From assembly GCA_019084435.1 (NCBI GenBank), contig JAHRFV010000026.1, forward strand, positions 1 to 61,109: a DNA stretch of 61,109 bases, read 5' to 3'. Source of the DNA: Dethiosulfatibacter sp. GTDB taxonomy: Bacteria; Bacillota_A; Clostridia; Tissierellales; Dethiosulfatibacteraceae. Under the pieces are notes generated by a model. That model saw only the letters and a list, made by a program, of their open reading frames with translations. It ran no database searches and was not told the origin of the DNA. Positions within the stretch are counted from its first letter, which is position 1. The number at the start of each line of letters is the position of its first letter. Below are positions 45,625-53,005 of this stretch, piece after piece. The translations under genes were made by a program, and so were the position numbers.

Positions 45625-46065
45625 ATGACAAGAAAAAACAAGAAAAACAAAACAAGGTTTGATGATAATGCAATCGAAAACGTAAAAAAACTATTAGTTG
45701 AAAAAGGCAAAAATAATGGATCTGTTAAGTATCAAGAATTAGTTGATTTAGTAGGAAGCATTGATTTTACTCCGGAAGCGATAGAAGATATTTATAAGTC
45801 ATTAGATACTAATGGAATTAACATCCTTGAAGTTCCCGATACTTATCTAATCCCAGAATCACATAAAGAAGAATTGATAATCAGTAAAAAAACTAAAAGC
45901 ATTAAGCTGACTCTAAACAGAAGTGATTGTCAGCAAAATTACGGATATAAGTTCGACTTCACGTCGAAAAATACAAATTTAGATGCAATCAAAAATGAAG
46001 AAGAGGGGAAAAAACTTGACAAACACAAATCCCCACCTAGCCCTAGATTTGATTTCACTAAATAA
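45625..46065 (+). CDS. Free-standing sigma-70 region 1.1-like protein
   Basis: A 146-residue protein. Residues about 15-70 (VKKLLVEKGKNNGSVKYQEL, then the SIDFTPEAIEDIYKSL helix and GINILE) match region 1.1 of primary sigma factors, the acidic domain that fills the RNA polymerase cleft. No regions 2-4 follow; the rest is charged, low in hydrophobic residues and ends in a Pro/Ser tail. It could mimic DNA or compete with sigma, but it could also be a structural relative only. The ATG at 45625 follows TGAGG; a TATAAT (45596-45601) lies just upstream. Confidence 0.55.
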   Translation: MTRKNKKNKTRFDDNAIENVKKLLVEKGKNNGSVKYQELVDLVGSIDFTPEAIEDIYKSLDTNGINILEVPDTYLIPESHKEELIISKKTKSIKLTLNRSDCQQNYGYKFDFTSKNTNLDAIKNEEEGKKLDKHKSPPSPRFDFTK

Positions 46066-46105
46066 TATTTTAATACTGCTAAGTAAACTAATGAAAGACA
46101 ATCAA

Positions 46106-46387
46106 TGGATATTCTTGCCCTTCAGGACTGCGTGTCCGGTAATTTAGATACCGTAATTCCGGATTAAGGATACCACTGGCGTTTTATGCCGCAAAAGCCA
46201 CTTAACGATGAGGGATGGAATGTTAGGATTTCATGCCAGGCATCCTCAGTTCTTTCGAGGTTGCCCTGGATACATTTACTCATGTCATCAGAGACTCATT
46301 GTCAAGAGGACTGTGGAATAAATGCGGTATTGAAGACCGGACGATAGCTCAATATGAGACTGAGACTTGGAGCGCGAGGGTTATGTT
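46106..46387 (+). repeat. Tandem repeat copy A, insertion-sequence-like end
   Basis: About 280 bases repeated at 46388. The start has TGTCCGGTAATTTAGATACC (from 46133), then a second, partly inverted motif CCGGATTA-GGATACC. Such subterminal GATACC motifs recall the ends of IS21-type elements. No transposase frame is intact, so it is a relic. ORFs within it are shared by both copies but look spurious. Confidence 0.5.
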
Positions 46388-46640
46388 GGGTATTCTTGTT
46401 CATCAGTACCAGGTGTCCGGTAATTTGGATACCGCCATTCCAGATTAATGATACCACCAGCGTTTATGCCGCAAAAGCCTCTTGATGATGAGAGATGGCA
46501 TGTTAGGCTCTCATGCCAGGCATCCTCAGTTCTTTCGAGGTTGCCCTGGATGCATTTACACATGCCATCAGAGGCTCATCGTCAAGAGGACTGTGGAATA
46601 AATGCGGTATCAGAAACCGGAATCACGGTATCTTCACGCC
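46388..46640 (+). repeat. Tandem repeat copy B, insertion-sequence-like end
   Basis: It matches copy A with few differences over most of its length (shared blocks such as CAGTTCTTTCGAGGTTGCCC). It contains TGTCCGGTAATTTGGATACC (46414). It ends ~65 bases before the start of the next gene. Together the copies fill the 46066-46705 gap, apart from a short AT-rich stretch; no other gene is seen there. Confidence 0.5.
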
Positions 46641-46705
46641 GGATTGGTGGTACAATCAGCACCGGATTATTCATTATGTTGCATTTTATGAATTGGAGGC
46701 TTTGC

Positions 46706-47488
46706 ATGAAAAATATGAATAAGAAACAGTCTGAAATTTCAAAACAATCGAGAGAAAAAACAAATTACAAAGTATTGTCAAATGTATTGATTATTCTTAT
46801 ATTATCGGTACCTTTGACGAGTTTTCTTAGCATGACTTGGAGTAATTATAATATTTGGAAAATCACAATACTATCTTTTTTAGCAACAGTACAGTCTTTG
46901 CTAATAGCTTTAATACTCTGGGAAATAATTGCAAAAAAATCTTTTGCAGAGGAATTATTATTGTTATCTAGTATTTCAAGTAATATTAATAAAAGCGGAA
47001 TTGAGTATGTATATGTAAATTTCTTAGAAATTGATTGGCGAGAAGTTTTGGAAAGAGCGAATGAATTGACTGTAGTAATGACTTATGGCAAGACTTGGCG
47101 TGATAGCAACAGAGATGCTCTAGAAAAATTTCATAACGAGGGAGGAAGAATTAAAATCTATCTTCCTGATTTTCATTATGATGAGATTTCAGACGAACTA
47201 GATAGGAGATTTTCATATGAAAAAGGAAAAACAAAATCTTTAATACATGATACATGCGAAGCCTTTTGCGACCTAAACGCGGATATTTTTTATTACAAAG
47301 GGACATTTCAAAACAGTTATTATTTGGTTGATGATATATCATATATGTCTTTTTTTAATCATCATAAAGAAAAAAAGACAGTTCCAGCGATTAAAGCAGT
47401 TAAAGGGGGCACAATATATTCATATGTTTCAGATGAAATAGCAGCCATTAGTAAAAACTCAGTAAAAAGACAAGGAGATGTGGGATGA
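46706..47488 (+). CDS. Two-helix membrane protein with a PLD-like cytoplasmic domain
   Basis: A 260-residue protein. Two hydrophobic helices lie at about residues 25-43 and 52-76. The remaining ~180 residues contain VVMTYGKTWRDSN and NEGGRIKIYLPDFHYDE, which resemble a phospholipase-D-like fold, but clear HxK motifs are absent. The start at 46706 follows TTGGAGG; an ORF extending upstream into the repeat has no support. It overlaps the exonuclease gene by 4 bases (ATGA), so they are likely one module, perhaps a membrane-bound effector and its nuclease. Confidence 0.55.
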   Translation: MKNMNKKQSEISKQSREKTNYKVLSNVLIILILSVPLTSFLSMTWSNYNIWKITILSFLATVQSLLIALILWEIIAKKSFAEELLLLSSISSNINKSGIEYVYVNFLEIDWREVLERANELTVVMTYGKTWRDSNRDALEKFHNEGGRIKIYLPDFHYDEISDELDRRFSYEKGKTKSLIHDTCEAFCDLNADIFYYKGTFQNSYYLVDDISYMSFFNHHKEKKTVPAIKAVKGGTIYSYVSDEIAAISKNSVKRQGDVG

Positions 47489-48057
47489 AAAATAAAACAA
47501 CTAATAGATTACTTTTTATTGATACAGAAACTGGTGGAGTTGACCCGGCTAAACATTCCTTGTTTTCTATTGGATTAGTTGCATGGGACAAAGGGATAGG
47601 ATTAGTGGATTCTATTGAGCTTTTTATAAAAAATGATGAATATGTATATACTAAAGAAGCGCAAAAAATTAACAAGTTTAATATAACTGAGCATGAAAAA
47701 AAAGCAATACCCCCGAAATTAGTAATTGAAAAGATAACCAACTTCTGCAGATTACATTTTCCAGATGGATATCTCATCCCGTTGGCAGGTCATAATACAC
47801 AATTTGATACGAATTTTCTGAAAGTGCTTTTATCATCCAATGGCAGATCGTTCAATACAATTTTCTCACACCGTATTCTTGATACATATTCAATAATACA
47901 ATACTTGATTTACGCAGGAAAAATATCTGAAGATGTTTCAAGTTCTTCCAAAGCATTTCAATACTTCAATATTAATATTGACAACAGGCATTCAGCTTTA
48001 GAAGATTCATTGGCTACAGTTAAACTTTTTGAATCGCTACTAGTATTAATTAATTGA
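47485..48057 (+). CDS. DEDDh 3'-5' exonuclease (DnaQ-like)
   Basis: A 190-residue exonuclease: FIDTETGG (Exo I), GHNTQFDTNFL (Exo II) and RHSALEDSLAT (Exo III, with H-x-A-x4-D). The residues for two-metal catalysis all look present. It is coupled to the preceding membrane protein by an ATGA overlap, which suggests cofunction in degradation of foreign or damaged nucleic acid. The RBS is AAGGAG. Confidence 0.85.
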   Translation: MKNKTTNRLLFIDTETGGVDPAKHSLFSIGLVAWDKGIGLVDSIELFIKNDEYVYTKEAQKINKFNITEHEKKAIPPKLVIEKITNFCRLHFPDGYLIPLAGHNTQFDTNFLKVLLSSNGRSFNTIFSHRILDTYSIIQYLIYAGKISEDVSSSSKAFQYFNINIDNRHSALEDSLATVKLFESLLVLIN

Positions 48058-48176
48058 TAGCATTCTAGATGAATATTACAATTATATTAGGCCATATATT
48101 AAGTGAAATAAGGGTACTCACTAAACTAGCAAAGACATGATTTTTAGAGGTTTGATGGTTTTGTTGAAGCATTATG

Positions 48177-48204
48177 CTGATTAAAGAGAAAGTTTCTCAA
48201 TCAG
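48177..48204 (+). repeat. Hairpin upstream of the DUF2779 gene
   Basis: GAGAAA and TTTCTC form a stem around one base, extended by CTGAT/ATCAG. It sits in the 48058-48276 gap, which shows no gene; its role is unclear. Confidence 0.35.
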
Positions 48205-48276
48205 TTTAATTTAGTACTCAAAAAAATTTGCTTTGATCAACCTTTAGATCCACCCACCCATACATGGAGGGATAAT

Positions 48277-50244
48277 ATGAGATATCTGACAAAGTCAAGA
48301 TTCAAACTGGCCCTAGAATGTCCGACCAAGCTATACTATACGGGCAAAAAGCAATATGCCAACCAGAACCTGGAGGACTCATTTCTTGCTGCGCTGGCAG
48401 ATGGGGGCTATCAAGTCGGAGAGCTGGCCAAATATTATTTTCCCGATGGCCATGATATCAAGTCGCTGGATTATCTTGAGGCCTTGGAAGAGACCAATGC
48501 CTTGCTTGAAAAAGATCAAGTGATTATCTATGAGGCGGCTATCCGTCACGAGAATCTTTTCATTCGGACCGATATTCTTGTCAAACGCGACGATCACATC
48601 GATATTATCGAAGTCAAGGCTAAGTCCTACAATAAAAGTAAAGATTCTTTTTTTACCAAGAGTGGCAGTCTTTCTTCTGATTGGTCGCCATATCTACAAG
48701 ACGTTGCCTTCCAGAAACATGTGGTAGCATCCGCCTATCCGAATTGCTCGGTCTCATCCTATTTGTTGTTGGTGGATAAACAGTCCAAATGTCCAACAGA
48801 CGGTCTAAATCAGAAATTCAGAATCTCAAAGGATCCGTCAGGCAGAAAGCAGATCAGATTGGCACAGCCGCTGACATCCGAAGATCTGAGCAAGAAAATA
48901 TTATGCCAGATCAACGTGGATGATTGCTGTAACCTGATTTATAACACTGAAATAACCAACGAGGAATTCAAAGGCAGTTTTTTTGATTTCGTGGATTTCC
49001 TATCCCAATGCTACGAGCAGGACAAAAAGATTGTCATGGACATTGCTGGTCGATGCGGCAAATGTGAGTTCAAGAAAACGGCTAAAGACCCAAAAGCATT
49101 GCTGAGTGGTTTCGAGGAATGCTGGAGGCATCATCTAGATTGGAACGATGAAGATTTCGCAGAGCCTACAATTTTAGAAATCAACAATTTCAGAAAAAAA
49201 GATCAACTGTTCAAACTGGCTGTTTATAAAATGAAAGATGTCACCATTGATGATATAGAACCGGACACCGATGGCAAACCAGGATTGTCATCCAAGGAAA
49301 GGCAGTGGCTCCAGGTAGAAAAGGTTCAAGACAATGACAATACGCCATGGATAGACACAGATGGACTGACAACCGAGATGAACAACTGGCGGTATCCATT
49401 GCATTTTATAGATTTTGAGACAACCATGGTGGCTATTCCTTTCAATCAAGGGAGACACCCCTATGAAGGCATTGCCTTTCAGTTTTCGCATCATGTTGTC
49501 CATGAGAACGGAGAGATAGAGCACAGAAATCAATATTTGAATGTCGTGCCTGGCGTGTTTCCAAATTATGAGTTTGTTAGAAAGCTAAAAGAGGCCTTGG
49601 AGAATGACAGAGGTACTATATTCAGATATGCACCTCATGAGAACACATTTCTGAATCTCATCTACACACAGCTAAAGAATGACAGGAACAACATTCCAGA
49701 CAGAGAAGAGCTTCTCAACTTCATCAGAGACATTACAGAGTTTGGCAAGGGTACAAAAGAATACCGATGCGGGGATCGCAATATGGTGGACATGCTGTCT
49801 CTGGTCAAGCGCTATTATTATGACCCATTAATGGGAGGATCAAACTCCATCAAGGTTGTACTGCCTGCAATCCTAAATAGTTCCAGATACTTGCAGAACA
49901 AGTACTTAAATCCGATATATGGCTCAGACGGTGGCATAAAAAGCCATAATTTCAGAAATTGGACTTGGATTCGATTCGATGATGCAGGACGTGTGATCGA
50001 CCCGTATAAGTTGCTGCCTAAAATGTTTGACGATATCTCCGACGATGATTTTGAGAAGATAAGCGATGATACCGTCATCAGCGACGGTGGCGCTGCCATG
50101 ACAGCCTATGTAAAGATGCAGTTTGAGGATATGACTGACTATGAACGAAATGAAATAAGTGATGCGTTGTTGAAATACTGCGAGCTTGACACCCTCGCAA
50201 TGGTTATGATTTACGAGGGATGGAAGGAAGCCTGTGACCTATGA
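48277..50244 (+). CDS. DUF2779 nuclease-like protein (PD-(D/E)XK plus DEDD-like domain)
   Basis: A 655-residue protein. The N-terminus (TKSRFKLALECPTKLYYT, then FIRTDILVKRDDHI and IIEVKAKSY, about residue 109) is a PD-(D/E)XK nuclease of the Cas4/AddB type; four Cys spread over ALECP, CGKCEF and EECW may bind Fe-S. The second half has FIDFETTMVAIPF (about 376), APHENTFLNL and YCELDTLAMVMI, as in the DUF2779/RNase H-like family. It overlaps the helicase gene by ATGA, so the two should form a nuclease-helicase pair. Base composition is richer in G+C than in the preceding operon. RBS: GGAGGG. Confidence 0.75.
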   Translation: MRYLTKSRFKLALECPTKLYYTGKKQYANQNLEDSFLAALADGGYQVGELAKYYFPDGHDIKSLDYLEALEETNALLEKDQVIIYEAAIRHENLFIRTDILVKRDDHIDIIEVKAKSYNKSKDSFFTKSGSLSSDWSPYLQDVAFQKHVVASAYPNCSVSSYLLLVDKQSKCPTDGLNQKFRISKDPSGRKQIRLAQPLTSEDLSKKILCQINVDDCCNLIYNTEITNEEFKGSFFDFVDFLSQCYEQDKKIVMDIAGRCGKCEFKKTAKDPKALLSGFEECWRHHLDWNDEDFAEPTILEINNFRKKDQLFKLAVYKMKDVTIDDIEPDTDGKPGLSSKERQWLQVEKVQDNDNTPWIDTDGLTTEMNNWRYPLHFIDFETTMVAIPFNQGRHPYEGIAFQFSHHVVHENGEIEHRNQYLNVVPGVFPNYEFVRKLKEALENDRGTIFRYAPHENTFLNLIYTQLKNDRNNIPDREELLNFIRDITEFGKGTKEYRCGDRNMVDMLSLVKRYYYDPLMGGSNSIKVVLPAILNSSRYLQNKYLNPIYGSDGGIKSHNFRNWTWIRFDDAGRVIDPYKLLPKMFDDISDDDFEKISDDTVISDGGAAMTAYVKMQFEDMTDYERNEISDALLKYCELDTLAMVMIYEGWKEACDL

Positions 50245-51959
50245 AAATGATACCGGCCATGTGCCCAGAATCGACAAAGAGCAATGCTGAAAGGGAAGTG
50301 TTTGAACTCCTAGGCAAACTGGATATGCCTGGGGTTGTTTTGTATTCTCTACAGCTTCACAAGCATGTTGAGAAGATTCAATCCGAGATAGACTTTGTGA
50401 TCATTACTCACAGGGGTGTCCTGTGTCTTGAGATCAAAGGCGGAGAAGTAAACTTCAATAATGGTGTCTGGGAATTCGGCTCTGGTGGCGATAGAAAATC
50501 ACAGAAAAAGGAAGGCCCATTTGAGCAGGCGTCAACAGGTGCCTATTCTTTGAGATCCTATGTCAAAGATAATTATGGCAAAGAAACAGGCAAAAACATT
50601 AAAAGGTGCTTATATGGTCATGGCGTTTTGTTTCCTGATATCATATTCAGAGAGAGGGGACCTGAGATCAACGACGAAATCATCTGCGACCGCTCCGGAA
50701 AACATGATTTGGGGCTTTTTATAACTCGATTATACGATTATTGGGAGAAAAAGCTGGCAGAAAGGGTCCACATTGATCAATCAAAAATTATACGTCTGAA
50801 TAATAATGAGATCAGTATTCTGGAAGGGTTTTTGCGCAAAACGTTTATTGTTGAAAAAGAACAGGATTGCTATAATTTCAAAGCTGTCGATGGCAGATTG
50901 AACCAATTGTCCGAGGAGCAGATGAGGATATTTCGTTATGGCATCCAGAATCCAAGGCAGCTGGTGTCTGGTGTAGCGGGAACAGGCAAGACTATTATTG
51001 CTATCTGCCATGCTGTTGAGCAGGCAAAAGCAGGAGACAGGGTGTTGTTTATTTGCTTTAATAAACTGTTAGCGGACTGGGCAGATAAGGAGATAACCTA
51101 TCGTTTGAGTGATGTTAACAACAAGGTCAAGGTTATTAATTTTCACAATCTGTTGCTGGAGGTGGTCGGATGCGACATACCAAGCGACAACCTGTCTATG
51201 TTTTACAATGAAGAGCTGCCGGCACAGTTTCTGGATAAGCTGGAATATGAGCCGCTGGATGAAGCGGATCTGTTGATAATTGATGAGGGTCAGGATTTGT
51301 TTATGGCTGATTACATCCTATGCCTGGACAAAATGGTGAAGGGCGGTCTGGAGAATGGACGTTGGATTACATTCTACGATGAGTTTCAGAACATATACCT
51401 GAGGCAGCAATTCATCGAAGGCGTTGAAATGATGAGGTCATTCTCACCTTTCATGGGTACCTTGGAGACGAATTACAGGAATTCCAGGCAGATTCATGAC
51501 GCCAATCATAAGATAACCAGCATTGAAAATGGTCGTTTCAATGGTATAGATGGAGATGAAGTAGCCTATTTTGGTTATCAGAACAATGAGGAAGCTAAAA
51601 AAGAGCTTAAAAATATTGTAAAATCATTGGTCAAACAAAAGGTGTCTTTTGAGGATATCGTCATACTGTCTCCTTATAAATTTCACCACTCAATTATAGA
51701 AGGCAACCGATATCTGTTCGAAGGAATCACACAGATTCAACCGATGCAGAATGAAAAAGGCGATATAACCAAGCTTGCTCCGGGAACCATACGATTCTCA
51801 ACAATCTATAGCTTCAAGGGTATGGAGTCACATGTCATAATATTGATTGATATCAATAAACAAGATGAAGAAGCCATGCGGCTTTATTATACGGGCATAT
51901 CAAGAGCCAAGTCCAAGCTGTTTGTTTTGTATGATAAGAATAAGTTTTCTTTGAATTAG
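50241..51959 (+). CDS. NERD-domain SF1 helicase
   Basis: A 572-residue protein. NERD nuclease-related domain near the N-terminus (KIQSEIDFVIITHRGVL, LEIKGGEV), then a UvrD-like SF1 helicase: GVAGTGKTIIA (about residue 243), LLIIDEGQDLF (about 346), LETNYRNSRQIHD, STIYSFKGMESHVI and LYYTGISRAKSKLF. With the DUF2779 gene (overlap ATGA) it may act on DNA ends. A terminator-like hairpin follows. Confidence 0.85.
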   Translation: MKMIPAMCPESTKSNAEREVFELLGKLDMPGVVLYSLQLHKHVEKIQSEIDFVIITHRGVLCLEIKGGEVNFNNGVWEFGSGGDRKSQKKEGPFEQASTGAYSLRSYVKDNYGKETGKNIKRCLYGHGVLFPDIIFRERGPEINDEIICDRSGKHDLGLFITRLYDYWEKKLAERVHIDQSKIIRLNNNEISILEGFLRKTFIVEKEQDCYNFKAVDGRLNQLSEEQMRIFRYGIQNPRQLVSGVAGTGKTIIAICHAVEQAKAGDRVLFICFNKLLADWADKEITYRLSDVNNKVKVINFHNLLLEVVGCDIPSDNLSMFYNEELPAQFLDKLEYEPLDEADLLIIDEGQDLFMADYILCLDKMVKGGLENGRWITFYDEFQNIYLRQQFIEGVEMMRSFSPFMGTLETNYRNSRQIHDANHKITSIENGRFNGIDGDEVAYFGYQNNEEAKKELKNIVKSLVKQKVSFEDIVILSPYKFHHSIIEGNRYLFEGITQIQPMQNEKGDITKLAPGTIRFSTIYSFKGMESHVIILIDINKQDEEAMRLYYTGISRAKSKLFVLYDKNKFSLN

Positions 51960-51992
51960 GCGTATTTTGGAAAGCAAACACTGTATAATTTT

Positions 51993-52034
51993 AAAACAAA
52001 CGCGGTCGATTTAAAAAATAACCGCATTTGTTTT
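51993..52034 (+). terminator. Terminator-like hairpin after the NERD helicase
   Basis: AAAACAAA-C-GCGGT (51993-52006) pairs with ACCGC-A-TTTGTTTT (52021-52034), one mismatch, 13 bp. A-rich on one side and T-rich on the other, so it could act on both strands. Confidence 0.6.
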
Positions 52035-52043
52035 AAAAAGTAG

Positions 52044-52072
52044 TTGTTAATTTGGTAATAAAAACGTATAAT
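52044..52072 (+). promoter_or_regulatory. Promoter of the AbiEi-like gene
   Basis: TTGTTA (52044-52049) and TATAAT (52067-52072) are 17 bases apart, 23 bases before the start codon. Confidence 0.7.
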
Positions 52073-52094
52073 TATCTGAGTGGAGGTATTGTAG

Positions 52095-52682
52095 ATGAGA
52101 AATAATTTTGAATTTCCAGCAGATAAAAAAATCTTTCATACAAGTGATTTGAATAACTTAGGTTTTACATATTATAAAATCAATAAAATGATATTGGAAG
52201 GTAAATTAAGAAGGTTAAACAAGAGTTATTATGAGAATAACGAGTTCATTGGAGAAGACAATGATTTTTATTATGTAACAGCATATACACCAACCGGAGT
52301 TATATGTCTGTTGAGTGCGGCAGTGTATTATGAACTAACAAAGTATAGGCCAGATTCAATTGATGTGGCTATTCCAAAGAAAAAAAACATAACCACGTTA
52401 CCCCATTGGCCAACGTTGAATTTATACTATTTTGATGATGAACGATATAAGGTAGGAATTACTAGAATAAAAAAAGGCAGGGACGAGTTCAAAATATATA
52501 ATATTGAAAAAACAGTTGTTGATATCGTTCATTACCGCAATAAAATCGGAATAGAAGAGACAAAGGAAATACTGACCAATTATTTGCAGAAGCGGGATAG
52601 GAACGTAAATCAACTTATTCGCTACAGTGAGGCCTTAAAGTGTCATGATATATTGAAGTCATATCTGGAGGTTTTACTTTAA
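52095..52682 (+). CDS. AbiEi-like antitoxin (type IV toxin-antitoxin)
   Basis: A 195-residue protein. TSDLNNLGFTYYKINKMILE and RRLNKSYYENNE form the N-terminal winged-helix; the middle (SAAVYYELTKYRPDSIDVAI, IPKKKNITTLP) and NIEKTVVDIVHYRNKIG match the AbiEi family. AbiEi represses its operon and counters AbiEii. RBS: GTGGAGG 8 bases before the ATG. The toxin gene that should follow is broken (next entry), leaving an antitoxin without a working partner. Confidence 0.85.
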   Translation: MRNNFEFPADKKIFHTSDLNNLGFTYYKINKMILEGKLRRLNKSYYENNEFIGEDNDFYYVTAYTPTGVICLLSAAVYYELTKYRPDSIDVAIPKKKNITTLPHWPTLNLYYFDDERYKVGITRIKKGRDEFKIYNIEKTVVDIVHYRNKIGIEETKEILTNYLQKRDRNVNQLIRYSEALKCHDILKSYLEVLL

Positions 52683-52959
52683 TTTTAACGGTGAAGAACT
52701 ATACAACTCAATAAACGAAACATTTAGTAATAGCGGAACATCATTTGATGATGTTGTCGCATTTGAACATGGATTTAGCAATGATAAAACGAGAGTTGCA
52801 AGATGGCGTGCATTTGTGAAAAAGAGACGCTTAATGATGCAGGTGGAATTTTGTGATGTAATGGAGGGTGTGCGAGTTTTTCTTGAACCTATTATTGAAA
52901 AGCTAAGGACGCAAGAAATATTTACCGGAGAATGGAGAAACGACGAAAAAAGCTGGTGA
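52681..52959 (+). pseudogene. Beheaded AbiEii-like toxin remnant
   Basis: Right after the antitoxin stop, a second frame stays open for 92 codons to TGA at 52957. It reads FNGEELYNSINETFSNSG, then VARWRAFVKKRRL and VFLEPIIEKLR: the C-terminal end of AbiEii-type toxins (TF-x3-GT, then W-RAF-K). The N-terminal nucleotidyltransferase core, about two thirds of a normal toxin, is missing and there is no start codon or RBS for what remains. I infer one internal deletion joining the antitoxin end to the toxin tail. Confidence 0.7.
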
Positions 52960-53005
52960 TAAATTATAGTCATTGAATCACCATGAAAGATAGAAGGATA
53001 AAAAC

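Noticed and set aside
46448..46705. Upstream extension of the membrane/PLD-like gene into the repeat
   Set aside because: The TTGGAGG-supported ATG at 46706 starts a normal protein; the extension has low-complexity composition derived from the repeat.
46233..46722. ORFs of ~70 codons repeated in the tandem repeat units
   Set aside because: They are copies of the same stretch, lack ribosome binding sites, and their sequence does not look like a folded protein; treated as repeat content.
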